Source: an uncultured Oscillospiraceae bacterium
GTDB taxonomy: Bacteria > Bacillota > Clostridia > Oscillospirales > Acutalibacteraceae
Direction: 5' to 3'
DNA length: 54,189 nt
NCBI GenBank assembly: GCA_900540295.1
Contig: UQFM01000005.1
Span: 1 to 54,189 of the forward strand
This document shows, piece after piece, positions 8,089 through 16,845 of this stretch. The notes beneath the pieces were generated by a model. The model worked only from the letters and a program-made list of their open reading frames with translations. It was not told the origin of the DNA and did no database searches. Both the position numbers and the translations under genes were made by a program. The first letter of the stretch is position 1. The number at the start of each line of letters is the position of its first letter.

Positions 8089-8958
8089 ATGGATATTTCC
8101 AAAATTTCTTATGCAGACCGTTCCGAGGTCTTGGTGCAGGCATTGCCGCACATTCAGAAATACCACGGCAAAACGGTTGTGATTAAATACGGCGGCAACG
8201 CGATGATTAACGAAGCCTTACAGGACGCGGTGATGACGGATATTGTTCTGCTTCGTTCCGTGGGCGTCAACGTGGTTTTGGTACACGGCGGCGGACCTGA
8301 AATTTCCGATATGTTAAAACGCATCGGCAAAGAAAGCCGCTTTGTCGGCGGGCTTCGCTACACGGATGAAGAAACCGTCGAAGTGGTGCAGATGGTGCTG
8401 GCGGGCAAGGTCAACAAGCATTTGGTACAGCTTTTGACGCGCCACGGCGGGCGCGCTATCGGGCTTTGCGGTCTGGACGGCGATATGATTCGTGCCGTCA
8501 AGCACAGCGAGGGCGAGGATATCGGCTTTGTCGGGGATATTCAAGGGGTAAATACCGAGATTCTCCGCGATGTGATTGCAAACGGCTATATTCCCGTCAT
8601 TTCCACCGTCGCGGGCGGTGAAAACGGTGAAGTCTACAACATCAATGCCGATACAGCCGCCGCACAGATTGCCGCTTGTCTGCACGCGGAAAAACTCCTC
8701 TTAATGACCGACATTTCAGGTCTTTTGCGTGACAAAGACGACGAATCCACCCTCATTCAAGAGGTGAAGGTGTCCGAAATTCCGTCGCTTAAGGCGCAGG
8801 GAATTATTTCGGGCGGTATGATTCCGAAAATCGACTGCTGTGTGGAGGCGGTGCGCCGCGGCGTATCGCGCACCAACATCATTGACGGGCGGATTCCGCA
8901 TTCAATTTTGATTGAATTGTTTTCCGACGCGGGCATCGGCACGATGTTTTCAGCGTAG
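8089..8958 (+). CDS. argB: acetylglutamate kinase
   Basis: Phosphorylates N-acetylglutamate with ATP, second step of arginine synthesis. The 289 residues show the amino-acid-kinase fold: KYGGNAM near the N-terminus, VHGGGPEIS, and INADTAAAQIA. About 25 residues precede the KYGG strand. Such an N-terminal helix is the mark of arginine-inhibited, hexameric acetylglutamate kinases, so feedback inhibition is likely. The ATG at 8089 has CGGAGG five bases upstream; the longer frame reads through the upstream repeats. Confidence 0.97.
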   Translation: MDISKISYADRSEVLVQALPHIQKYHGKTVVIKYGGNAMINEALQDAVMTDIVLLRSVGVNVVLVHGGGPEISDMLKRIGKESRFVGGLRYTDEETVEVVQMVLAGKVNKHLVQLLTRHGGRAIGLCGLDGDMIRAVKHSEGEDIGFVGDIQGVNTEILRDVIANGYIPVISTVAGGENGEVYNINADTAAAQIAACLHAEKLLLMTDISGLLRDKDDESTLIQEVKVSEIPSLKAQGIISGGMIPKIDCCVEAVRRGVSRTNIIDGRIPHSILIELFSDAGIGTMFSA

Positions 8959-8987
8959 GATTTTACATCTGTAAAGGACGGAGCAAA

Positions 8988-10160
8988 ATGACTTTTGAAG
9001 AAATCAAACAAACGGCAGATACCTATTTGATGCCGACCTACGCGCATTTTCCCGTGGCGCTTGCGCGCGGTGAGAACGCGACCTATTGGGACAGCAAGGG
9101 GCGCGAATACATAGACTTTACAGCGGGTATCGGCGTAAACAGCCTCGGCACAAACGATGCAGAATGGAAGAACGCCGTCAAAGCACAGCTCGACTGCTTA
9201 CAGCACACCTCGAATCTCTATTATAACGAGACGGTGGCAAAGGCGGCGCAAATGCTTTGCGAGCGAGCGGGCTTTGCACGGGTGCATTTGAGCAATTCGG
9301 GCGCGGAAGCCAATGAGTGCGCCATCAAATTGGCGCGTAAATACAGTTTTGACAAATACGGCGACGGGCGTTACAATATAATCAGCCTTGTAAACTCTTT
9401 TCACGGGCGCACTATGGCGACAGTGACCGCCACGGGGCAGGCGCATTATCACGAATTTTTCACGCCGTTTTTGGATGGCTTCAAATATGCCGAATCAGGC
9501 GACAAGGAAGGCTTTTTACAGCTTTTGGACGGCACGGACTGCGCCGTGATTTTGGAAGTGATTCAGGGCGAGGGCGGTGTTTTTGAAACTCCGCGCGAAT
9601 ATATTGAGTTTGTACGCCGTGTTTGCGACGAAAAAGATATATTGCTCATCTTTGATGAGGTACAGACGGGTGTGGGCAGAACAGGCAGGCTGTTCGCCTA
9701 TGAAACCGTTGGTGTAAAGCCCGATATCTTGACAACCGCGAAGGGTATCGGCGGCGGTTTGCCGATGGGCGCGTGCCTTTGCACGGAAGTGCTCGGCAAT
9801 ACGCTGACAGCGGGTACGCACGGTACAACCTTCGGCGGCAATCCCGTTGCCTGCGCGGGTTCTTTGGCAGTTCTCGAACGGATGGACGATGCGTTTTTAC
9901 AGTCGGTTCGGGAGAAGGGTACATATATTCGCGAAAAGCTGGAAAGCTTTACAGAGGTTCAGGAGATTCGCGGACGCGGACTGATGCTCGGCATCGATTT
10001 AAAGACCAAAAAAGCGGGCGAGATTGCGGCAAAATGCTGTGAAAAGGGTTTGCTTATCTTGACGGCGAAATCCGCACTGCGTATGCTGCCGCCTCTGACG
10101 ATTACCTACGAAGAAATCGACAAAGGGCTTTCGGTTTTAGAAAGCGTTTTGTGTGAATAA
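8988..10160 (+). CDS. argD: acetylornithine aminotransferase
   Basis: Class III PLP aminotransferase that makes N-acetylornithine from the semialdehyde and glutamate. It has 390 residues. The PLP-binding lysine is Lys252 in TTAKGIGGGLPMGA, and the LIFDEVQTGVGRTG and LSNSGAEANECAIKLAR blocks are clear. It starts 29 bases after argB with AAGGACGGAG ahead of the ATG and is followed by argF after 14 bases. Confidence 0.96.
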   Translation: MTFEEIKQTADTYLMPTYAHFPVALARGENATYWDSKGREYIDFTAGIGVNSLGTNDAEWKNAVKAQLDCLQHTSNLYYNETVAKAAQMLCERAGFARVHLSNSGAEANECAIKLARKYSFDKYGDGRYNIISLVNSFHGRTMATVTATGQAHYHEFFTPFLDGFKYAESGDKEGFLQLLDGTDCAVILEVIQGEGGVFETPREYIEFVRRVCDEKDILLIFDEVQTGVGRTGRLFAYETVGVKPDILTTAKGIGGGLPMGACLCTEVLGNTLTAGTHGTTFGGNPVACAGSLAVLERMDDAFLQSVREKGTYIREKLESFTEVQEIRGRGLMLGIDLKTKKAGEIAAKCCEKGLLILTAKSALRMLPPLTITYEEIDKGLSVLESVLCE

Positions 10161-10174
10161 GGGAGATTGAGATT

Positions 10175-11083
10175 ATGAAACATTTATTGAGCCTGTTAAC
10201 CACCACCCCGCAGGAGATTGAGGACATTTTGAATCTTGCCGACCAGTTGAAATACGAAACCAAAAACGGCATTGCCCACAAACGCCTGAAAGGGCAGACT
10301 TTGGGTATGATTTTCCAAAAATCCTCTACGAGAACGCGCGTTTCGTTTGAAACGGGTATGTATCAGCTGGGCGGTCAGGCGCTGTTTCTGTCGAACCGCG
10401 ATTTGCAAATCGGGCGCGGCGAACCGATTGAAGACACCGCACGCGTGCTGTCGCGTTACTTGGACGGCATTATGATTCGTACCTTTGCGCAGAGCGAGGT
10501 CGAAAATCTGGCGAAATACGGCTCGATTCCGATTATCAACGGCTTGACGGACTTTTGCCATCCCTGCCAGGTGCTTGCCGACCTGTTGACCATTCGCGAG
10601 CACAAAGGGCATTTGGACGGTCTGAAAATGTGCTATATCGGCGACGGCAACAATATGGCAAATTCCTTAATCGTCGGCGGTTTGAAAACGGGTATGCGCG
10701 TTTCTGTCGCCTGTCCCGAGGGCTATGACCCCGATAAGCAGGTGCTGGATTTTGCAAAACCGTATCAGGGCTTCTCTTTGCACAGAGAACCCTTAGAAGC
10801 CGCCGCAGGCGCAGACGTGATTTTCACAGACGTGTGGGCGTCTATGGGGCAGGAAGAGGAAGCCGCCGAGCGCCGCAAGGTGTTTGAGGGCGTGTATCAG
10901 ATTAACAAAAAACTCCTTTCCGCCGCCAACAGCGGCTGTATGGTACAGCACTGTCTGCCTGCGCACCGCGGCGAGGAAATTACTGCAGATGTGTTTGAAG
11001 CGCACGCCGATGAAATTTTCGACGAAGCAGAAAACCGTCTCCACGCGCAAAAAGCGGTTATGGTCACCTTGATGGAGAAATAA
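10175..11083 (+). CDS. argF: ornithine carbamoyltransferase
   Basis: Forms citrulline from ornithine and carbamoyl phosphate, the sixth arginine step. It has 302 residues. The carbamoyl-phosphate loop STRTR is at 51-55, HPCQ at 129-132, and the ornithine-side HCLPAHRGEEI near the C-terminus. It could in principle be a catabolic enzyme, but its place at the end of the biosynthetic cluster favours ArgF. Confidence 0.96.
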   Translation: MKHLLSLLTTTPQEIEDILNLADQLKYETKNGIAHKRLKGQTLGMIFQKSSTRTRVSFETGMYQLGGQALFLSNRDLQIGRGEPIEDTARVLSRYLDGIMIRTFAQSEVENLAKYGSIPIINGLTDFCHPCQVLADLLTIREHKGHLDGLKMCYIGDGNNMANSLIVGGLKTGMRVSVACPEGYDPDKQVLDFAKPYQGFSLHREPLEAAAGADVIFTDVWASMGQEEEAAERRKVFEGVYQINKKLLSAANSGCMVQHCLPAHRGEEITADVFEAHADEIFDEAENRLHAQKAVMVTLMEK

Positions 11084-11089
11084 TTTGCT

Positions 11090-11887
11090 ATGAAAATGCA
11101 GTTTTCGGGTGTGGACGGCGGCAAATCCTTTAATTGGGGCGAAACCTCGGCAGAATATGCACAGTACCGCGATATTTACCCCGCCTCGTTTTATAAACGG
11201 GCGTTTTTGGCAGAGGGATTGGGTATTGCGGGGCAGACCTGTTTAGACCTCGGCACGGGGACGGGCGTACTTCCTCGTGCAATGCATCCGCACGGTGCGA
11301 ATTGGGTCGGTGCGGACATCACGGCAGAGCAGATTGCGTTTGCAAAACGCCTTGCCGCCGCGCAGGATATGCAGATTGATTTTCGTGTTGCGCCCGCAGA
11401 AAATACGGGACTTCCCGACAGCCGATTTGACTGCATCAGTGCCTGCCAGTGCTTCGGCTATTTTGACCGTGTAAAGGCGCTTGCGGAAATTCACCGTCTG
11501 CTAAAGCCAAACGGCAGATTTTTAATTTTGTATATGGCTTGGTTGCCGTTTGAAAGCGAAATTGCGGCGGCGAGTGAGCGTTTGGTAAAAGCATTTAATC
11601 CCGAATGGAGCGGCTGCGGTTACCGAAGAGCCGAAGCGAAAATCCCCGAATGGGTCAGTGCTTCGCCGTTTGTGCCTGTGCGCTGTACGGAATATACAGA
11701 GGAAATTCCGTTCACGCGTGAGGCTTGGGACGGGCGTATGTTTGCCTGCCGCGGTATCGGTGCGGCGGCGCTGTCCGCAACAGAAAAAGCGGAATTCCGA
11801 AAACAGCATACGGAAATGCTGGCAAAATATCCGAACTGCTTTACGGTTCCACATCAAATCCATATTTTAGATTTACAGAAGAAATGA
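11090..11887 (+). CDS. class I SAM-dependent methyltransferase
   Basis: A 265-residue Rossmann-fold methyltransferase. SAM motif I is LDLGTGTGVLPRAM, the acidic ribose loop is VGADITAEQI, and the post-motif is FDCISACQCFGYF. The acceptor is unknown. It starts six bases after argF and shares its direction, so it is probably the last gene of the arginine transcript, but a link to arginine is only positional. A strong terminator follows directly. Confidence 0.85.
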   Translation: MKMQFSGVDGGKSFNWGETSAEYAQYRDIYPASFYKRAFLAEGLGIAGQTCLDLGTGTGVLPRAMHPHGANWVGADITAEQIAFAKRLAAAQDMQIDFRVAPAENTGLPDSRFDCISACQCFGYFDRVKALAEIHRLLKPNGRFLILYMAWLPFESEIAAASERLVKAFNPEWSGCGYRRAEAKIPEWVSASPFVPVRCTEYTEEIPFTREAWDGRMFACRGIGAAALSATEKAEFRKQHTEMLAKYPNCFTVPHQIHILDLQKK

Positions 11888-11888
11888 G

Positions 11889-11926
11889 AAATCCCTTGTG
11901 CAGAGTAAAGCACAAGGGATTTTTTC
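11889..11926. terminator. bidirectional terminator
   Basis: Stem AAATCCCTTGTG / CACAAGGGATTT followed by a T run, with A residues on the other side. It ends the arginine cluster (+) and the rubrerythrin-rubredoxin operon (-), whose rubredoxin stop codon overlaps it. Confidence 0.9.
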
Positions 11927-12044
11927 AGTCTTCTGTTTTTTCAAATTGGTCGGGACCGACCCCGCAAAGCGGGCATTCATAATCTTCGGGCAACGCGTCA
12001 CCCTCGTAAATGTACCCGCAAACGGTGCAAACATACTTCGCCAA
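11925..12044 (-). CDS. short rubredoxin
   Basis: A 39-residue rubredoxin-type iron protein that carries single electrons, probably to the rubrerythrin encoded 28 bases upstream. The two Cys pairs are CTVCG (residues 6-9) and CPLCG (24-27), with EGDALPEDYE between them. Ordinary rubredoxins are about 52 residues; this one lacks roughly 13 residues of the middle loop, as the rubredoxin domains of rubrerythrins do. The start is TTG at 12044, with AGGAG nine bases upstream. No ATG or GTG is available. Confidence 0.85.
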   Translation of the reverse strand: MAKYVCTVCGYIYEGDALPEDYECPLCGVGPDQFEKTED

Positions 12045-12072
12045 TACAATCTACTCCTATTGATAAATTATA

Positions 12073-12612
12073 TCAATAGTTTTCCGCACGGACTTGGAAA
12101 TATGCCTGCGGATGCGCGCAAACGGGGCAAATTTCGGGGGCTTGTTTGCCGACCACAATATGTCCGCAGTTGGCACACTGCCATACCGCGTCGCCGTCTT
12201 TGGAGAACACCAACCCACCCTCGATGTTGGCAAGCAGTTTTTTGTAACGCTCCTCGTGTTCCTTTTCGATTTTTGCAACGCCGTCAAACAAATCGGCGAT
12301 TTCCCCGAAGCCTTCTGCGCGTGCGGTTTCGGCAAAACCCGCGTACATATCCGTCCACTCGTAATTTTCGCCTGCCGCCGCGTCCTTCAAATTGTCGGGC
12401 GTAGAGGGCATACCGCCGTGTAAAAGCTTAAACCAGATTTTTGCATGTTCTTTTTCATTTTTCGCTGTTTCTTCAAACAGCGAGCCGATTTGCACATAGC
12501 CGTCCTTTTTCGCTTTTGAGGCGTAGTAAAGATATTTGGTGTGCGCTTGGGATTCCCCAGCGAATGCCGCCATCAAATTTTGCTCGGTTTTACTGCCTTT
12601 TAAATCTGCCAT
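12073..12612 (-). CDS. rbr: rubrerythrin
   Basis: Cytosolic diiron peroxidase that reduces hydrogen peroxide in anaerobes. Of its 179 residues, the N-terminal four-helix domain carries the metal ligands (GESQAH, EETAKNEKEHA, AKIEKEHEERY). The C-terminal rubredoxin domain has CANC and CPVC. The ATG at 12612 follows AAGGTG; a GTG nine bases upstream is less likely. The gene leads an operon with the short rubredoxin downstream. Confidence 0.95.
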   Translation of the reverse strand: MADLKGSKTEQNLMAAFAGESQAHTKYLYYASKAKKDGYVQIGSLFEETAKNEKEHAKIWFKLLHGGMPSTPDNLKDAAAGENYEWTDMYAGFAETARAEGFGEIADLFDGVAKIEKEHEERYKKLLANIEGGLVFSKDGDAVWQCANCGHIVVGKQAPEICPVCAHPQAYFQVRAENY

Positions 12613-12662
12613 TGGTATCACCTTATATTTATGAATTTTCGGGAAATATATTCCGCAAATTC

Positions 12663-12691
12663 ATTATAGACGCGGACCCAAAATTTTTCAA
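12663..12691 (-). promoter_or_regulatory. sigma-A promoter of rbr
   Basis: Reading the minus strand: TTGAAA (12691-12686), 17 bases, TATAAT (12668-12663). It leads the rubrerythrin-rubredoxin operon. I see no convincing PerR box. Confidence 0.8.
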
Positions 12692-12887
12692 GCAGTTTTG
12701 CAAAAGAATTGCAGAGGGCAAAGAAAAATGGTAAAATAAGCGCAAGCATTTATTTTACCGCTGATTTTATGTCCCTTTGCCTCTGCCTGACGGCAAACCG
12801 CCAAAGACGGACGGATTTCACCATCACAACGCTTCGCGTTTACGGTAAAATGATATACGGTTATCTTAAGATTATCGGAGGATATAT

Positions 12888-13556
12888 ATGTACATACGCA
12901 ACGGACGTTTCAAACAGCTTTACCGCCTGTTCTTTTTATTTGTGTGCGAGGCGGGCATTATTTTGCAGTACGCGGGTATGGCGGACAAGGGCGACCTTAA
13001 AATGCTGACCTGCTATTATACGATTTTGAGTAATATTCTGTGCTTTGTTTACTTTACCGTTTTGGTCGTAGCCCAGCGTAAAAAAGAGAATGCGCTCATA
13101 CGGGGCGCGGTGACGATGTGCATTGCCGTGACAGGGCTTGTGTATCATTTTATGCTGAACGGCTTTATGGGTACTGCCGCGGGGGCAGGCGTGCCTGTGA
13201 CCGCGCTTTCTGTCAGCAATATTTTGGTGCATTACGCCGTGCCAATTTTGGTGATTCTCGACTATTTTCTGTTTGTGCCGAAAGGGCAGTACAAAAGCTT
13301 ATATCCGCTGGCATGGCTTGTTTTGCCGTATGCCTATTTTGCCTTTGCCATGGTGCGCGCAGAGGTGAGTCCCCGCACGTTCACAGGCTTCGGCGGCACA
13401 AGCCGTTATCCGTATCCGTTTTTGGACGTCGATTTGTACGGCTGGGACAAGGTAATTTTAATCGTGCTTGCCGTTACCGTGGCGTTTATCACACTCGGGT
13501 ATCTCTCGTTTGTTTTAGACCGATTACTCGGAAAGAAACGCAAGGGGAGAGACTGA
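12888..13556 (+). CDS. Pr6Pr family membrane protein
   Basis: A 222-residue integral membrane protein with about six hydrophobic helices and a basic C-terminal tail (LLGKKRKGRD). The sequence NILVHYAVPILVILDYFLF and the conserved PYAYF and YPYPFLDV blocks match the Pr6Pr/FAR-17a-AIG1-like family, related to eukaryotic androgen-induced hydrolases. The function of the bacterial members is not established. GGAGG lies six bases before the ATG. The next gene begins 30 bases downstream. Confidence 0.8.
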   Translation: MYIRNGRFKQLYRLFFLFVCEAGIILQYAGMADKGDLKMLTCYYTILSNILCFVYFTVLVVAQRKKENALIRGAVTMCIAVTGLVYHFMLNGFMGTAAGAGVPVTALSVSNILVHYAVPILVILDYFLFVPKGQYKSLYPLAWLVLPYAYFAFAMVRAEVSPRTFTGFGGTSRYPYPFLDVDLYGWDKVILIVLAVTVAFITLGYLSFVLDRLLGKKRKGRD

Positions 13557-13586
13557 TTGTATAAACTGTTTGTAAGGAGACGGAAA

Positions 13587-14039
13587 ATGCGTAGCAAGGA
13601 AACAGTAGAATTTACGAATATGTGTATGGTTTATGACGGGGATAAAGTGCTTGTGCAGGACAGGATGAAAGGGTCTTGGACAGGTATCGCGTTCCCCGGC
13701 GGTCATGTGGAACAGGGAGAGCCGTTTACGGACGCTGTGATTCGGGAAGTATATGAGGAAACAGGATTGCAGATTGCTTCGCCGCAGTTATGCGGTATCA
13801 AGGACCGTCTCAATGCGGACGGCTCGCGGTATGTGGTTCTTTTTTACAGGACGAATCAATTTTCGGGAGAATTGCATTCTTCCAAAGAAGGCAAGGTATT
13901 TTGGACAGATAGAGAGAAGCTTCCGCAGATGCCTTTGGCACGGGATATGGATGGTATGTTAAAGGTTTTTTGTGAGGATTCCCTGAGCGAGTTTTATTAT
14001 TATCAGGAAAACGGGGAATGGAAGTGTATTTTAAAATGA
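13587..14039 (+). CDS. Nudix hydrolase (8-oxo-dGTP diphosphatase-like)
   Basis: A 150-residue Nudix protein with a complete Nudix box, from GGHVEQGE to REVYEETGL. By family resemblance it probably hydrolyses a nucleoside di- or triphosphate such as 8-oxo-dGTP; the substrate cannot be fixed from sequence. The ATG at 13587 follows AAGGAG at 13573-13578; the frame opens 30 bases earlier, overlapping the end of the Pr6Pr gene. Probably co-transcribed with it. Confidence 0.88.
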   Translation: MRSKETVEFTNMCMVYDGDKVLVQDRMKGSWTGIAFPGGHVEQGEPFTDAVIREVYEETGLQIASPQLCGIKDRLNADGSRYVVLFYRTNQFSGELHSSKEGKVFWTDREKLPQMPLARDMDGMLKVFCEDSLSEFYYYQENGEWKCILK

Positions 14040-14040
14040 T

Positions 14041-14266
14041 ACAGGGGTCACTTTTTTTACAGACCGACCCTGTGCCATGCGAACGGACAGCGTGCCCGAG
14101 CTGTCCCTATGGTATGTAAAATAACCCTCTGACCGTAGGGGCGTGCATTGCGCGCCCGTGCAAACCTGATAAAATTTTGTGGAACAACACAGAGGTTGTT
14201 CCCTACACGTAGCGTAAATTTACTTTGTGTCGTGTGAGATTCTTCGCCGTGCTCAGAATGACAAAT
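14041..14266. repeat. block of REP-like (R) and S repeats
   Basis: Fills the 322-base gap before the FAD gene. In order: hairpin CAGGGGTC/GACCCTG around a T run (14044-14071, a possible terminator); R-like GGACAG/CTGTCC (14084-14110); R unit with stem GGGCGTGC/GCGCGCCC (14134-14160); and a composite of R (GGAACAAC/GTTGTTCC, 14179-14209), linker, and S (GTGAGATTCTTCG...CAGAATGAC, 14229-14266). No gene lies here. Confidence 0.8.
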
Positions 14267-14361
14267 CTGTACAAACCGCGCAGGCGCGTCTGTTTTGCAG
14301 AACACTTTTTGTATGTGGGTTAATTTTGGTATTTTCGGGTACACTACAAGCGGTGATGTAT

Positions 14362-15660
14362 ATGCAATCTATTTGGTCGGCAAATACTGAATTGCCGCGA
14401 TTTCCTGCGCTTGCGCAGAATAAAAAGACCGATGTTCTGGTGGTGGGCGGCGGTATTGCGGGACTTTTATGCGCATACCGACTGAAAACGTACGGTGTGA
14501 ACTGTATTTTGCTTGAAGCAGATCGAATTTGCCGCGGTGTGACGCAAAACACAACTGCAAAAATTACCGTACAGCACGGATTTTTGTATGATAAACTGAT
14601 AAAACGCTTTGGCAAAGAAAAAGCGCAGATGTATTTGCGCGCAAATGAACGGGCACTGCAAAATTACCGTGTGCTTGCAAAAAAGTTTCCGTGCGATTTT
14701 GAAAATAAGGAGAATGTTGTATACACCGTAGACGATTATGCGGCGGCGGAACGGGAACTGCACGCGCTGGAAGCATTGGGCGTCAGACCGTCTTTTGAAA
14801 AAGAGCTTCCTGTTCCGCTCCGAATTGCGGGCGCGGTGCGTGTACCGAATCAAGCGCAGTTTCATCCGCTGAAATTTCTGTCGCAAATCGCCAAGGCACT
14901 TGAAATCTACGAGCAGACCAAGGTGTTTGAAATTCGCGGAAATTGCGCCTATACCGCGCACGGCACGGTTGCGGCGGAGCAGTTTGTAATTGCGACGCAT
15001 TTCCCGATTTTGAATAAGCACGGTGCATATTATTTGAAGCTGTATCAAGAGCGTTCCTATGTTTTGGCACTCGAAAACGGTCCGCAAATCAATGGCATGT
15101 ATGTGGATGAAGCGCAAAAGGGAATGTCCTTTCGCAATGCGGGGGATTTCTTGCTTGTGGGCGGCGGCGACCACCGCACAGGTGCGCAGGGCGGCAATTT
15201 TGCGGAACTGCGGCAATTTGCAAAAACGCATTACCCCGCGTGCGCCGCGCGTTACGCGTGGGCAACGCAGGACTGTATGAGCTTGGACGACGTGCCGTAT
15301 ATCGGGCAGTACGCAAAAACGCTCCCGAATGTATATGTTGCGACAGGATTCCACAAATGGGGCATGACCTCGTCTATGGCGGCGGCAGAAATCTTGTGCG
15401 ACGCTGTTTTGGGAAAGGAAAACGATTGTGCGCCCGTTTTTTCGCCGTCGCGCAGTATCCTTTCCGTACAGCTTCTGAAAAACGGCGGCACGTTTTTAAC
15501 GAGCTTGCTGACGCCGACGCAAAAACGCTGTCCGCATATGGGCTGTGCTTTAAAATGGAATGCGGCGGAGCACACGTGGGACTGCCCTTGCCACGGTTCC
15601 CGATTTCAAGAGGACGGCAAGCTGATTGAAAATCCCGCAACAGACGATTTGAAACTGTAA
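14362..15660 (+). CDS. FAD-dependent oxidoreductase with C-terminal Rieske domain
   Basis: A 432-residue flavoprotein of the DAO/glycine-oxidase fold fused to a Rieske [2Fe-2S] domain. The FAD motif is GGGIAG (residues 29-34). The Rieske ligands are Cys390/His392 (CPH) and Cys408/His411 (CPCH). Substrate unknown; the fusion suggests electron transfer from an amine or hydroxy acid via FAD to the iron-sulphur centre. The ATG at 14362 has GGTGAT just upstream; ATG 14356 is also possible. Translation further upstream runs through an S repeat and is an artefact. No neighbour explains the role. Confidence 0.88.
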   Translation: MQSIWSANTELPRFPALAQNKKTDVLVVGGGIAGLLCAYRLKTYGVNCILLEADRICRGVTQNTTAKITVQHGFLYDKLIKRFGKEKAQMYLRANERALQNYRVLAKKFPCDFENKENVVYTVDDYAAAERELHALEALGVRPSFEKELPVPLRIAGAVRVPNQAQFHPLKFLSQIAKALEIYEQTKVFEIRGNCAYTAHGTVAAEQFVIATHFPILNKHGAYYLKLYQERSYVLALENGPQINGMYVDEAQKGMSFRNAGDFLLVGGGDHRTGAQGGNFAELRQFAKTHYPACAARYAWATQDCMSLDDVPYIGQYAKTLPNVYVATGFHKWGMTSSMAAAEILCDAVLGKENDCAPVFSPSRSILSVQLLKNGGTFLTSLLTPTQKRCPHMGCALKWNAAEHTWDCPCHGSRFQEDGKLIENPATDDLKL

Positions 15661-15664
15661 AATA

Positions 15665-15694
15665 TTCGGGGGAGCGCCTTGGCGCTCCCCCGAA
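15665..15694. terminator. bidirectional hairpin between convergent genes
   Basis: A perfect 14-pair stem, TTCGGGGGAGCGCC with a TT loop, between the converging Rieske/FAD and DHHW genes. It lacks a long T run but its strength and position argue for transcription termination. Confidence 0.7.
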
Positions 15695-15702
15695 CTGCTG
15701 TA

Positions 15703-16839
15703 TCAATGAATCATCTCATTTAATGCGTCCATATATTTCGAATTGGACGGCGCCATCATATAGTTTAAAAAGAGTACATTCCCGATGCCGTTGTCGCGCA
15801 AAAACTGCGGCAGATTCATACCCTTTACACCCTCCTGACGCGGGTCAAGCACATAGACCTCGCTGTAATTTTCCAAGAGAAACGGCGCGAATGCATTGCC
15901 GTAGGATTCTTTAATCAACAGAATTTTCTGCCCGCCCGCAGCATTGGACGTCATTTTGATGAGCGGCTTATCGCCCTGAATGAACGCCATATATTTGCTG
16001 GCAGGGTCGTTGATATTGGTGGAGATAATGCGCAGGTTCTTGCCGTCGTCCATCGCGGGGGACGAAAAGAACTGTCCGCTGGCGTCTACCGTCGGATAAA
16101 ACACTTCCACGGTATCGGGATTGTTTTTTAAGGCTTCGCTTTGCGTGTAACGGTACATACTGCCGACAAAGCCCTCCAGCTTTCCTGTTTCATGGTCAGA
16201 CAGCGGCTTGCAGGTAAGCCCTGCCGAAGCGCAGAACGCTTCATAGGCGCGGTATGCGCCGCGCGCCGTCCAGTGGTGGTCGGTGCGGAAATACAGATAT
16301 TCGTCGGTGTGGCGGGAAAGGCGGTCGTAGGCGTCCACCTTGACGATATTGTCGTTCATTGCACCGTAGGCAATTTCAATCCCGCGCTTTTGTGAATGCG
16401 ACCCCGTTCTGTATTCCTCGGGACCGTAATATTCCATGCGCGTGGGTGCCAACAGGGCGAATACCTTTACCTCGGGCACTGCCGCCGAAAGCGCGTTGAC
16501 CGTGCCGCCGTACTCGGTCAGCTTTTTCTTGGAAACAGAATACATTTCCATAGCGGCGTCGCCGGTTACCACAATATAATTGGGCGTTACCGTGTATGCG
16601 CCGACCTCGGGCGGGGCAGTCGTCGGTTCGGTTGTCATGATGTTTTCTGCGGCATCCGCGCTGTCCGCCTCCTGCTGTGACGGGGTTTCCGCCGACGCTT
16701 CTGTCTGCGGTACAGTGGAATCCGACTCGCCGACTGCCGTTTTGTAGGCGGGTGCAAATACCACGGCAACAATCAGCACAGCTGCCGCCGTGACCAATTC
16801 CACAGTGCCGACAATCTTTTTTCGCTTTGTCATTTCCAT
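15703..16839 (-). CDS. DHHW family extracytoplasmic protein
   Basis: A 378-residue protein with an N-terminal membrane anchor (VTAAAVLIVAVVFAPA), a low-complexity Ser/Thr/Glu linker, and the family motif RTDHHWTARGAYRAYEAF. A KESYGNAF block follows near the C-terminus. DHHW proteins resemble the AlgJ/AlgX SGNH-like esterases that work with MBOAT acyltransferases on polysaccharide O-acetylation outside the cell, but no MBOAT gene is nearby. It starts six bases after the metallophosphoesterase stop, so the two form an operon. ATG 16833 is an alternative start; the ribosome binding site (AAGG) is weak. Confidence 0.82.
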   Translation of the reverse strand: MEMTKRKKIVGTVELVTAAAVLIVAVVFAPAYKTAVGESDSTVPQTEASAETPSQQEADSADAAENIMTTEPTTAPPEVGAYTVTPNYIVVTGDAAMEMYSVSKKKLTEYGGTVNALSAAVPEVKVFALLAPTRMEYYGPEEYRTGSHSQKRGIEIAYGAMNDNIVKVDAYDRLSRHTDEYLYFRTDHHWTARGAYRAYEAFCASAGLTCKPLSDHETGKLEGFVGSMYRYTQSEALKNNPDTVEVFYPTVDASGQFFSSPAMDDGKNLRIISTNINDPASKYMAFIQGDKPLIKMTSNAAGGQKILLIKESYGNAFAPFLLENYSEVYVLDPRQEGVKGMNLPQFLRDNGIGNVLFLNYMMAPSNSKYMDALNEMIH

Positions 16840-16845
16840 AATTAC

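Noticed and set aside
14227..14361. 45-residue N-terminal extension of the FAD/Rieske protein
   Set aside because: It translates an S repeat and spacer; the GG(N)G FAD motif is correctly placed from the ATG at 14362.
14467..15354. 295-codon minus-strand frame
   Set aside because: Antisense shadow of the FAD/Rieske gene with basic, low-quality composition.
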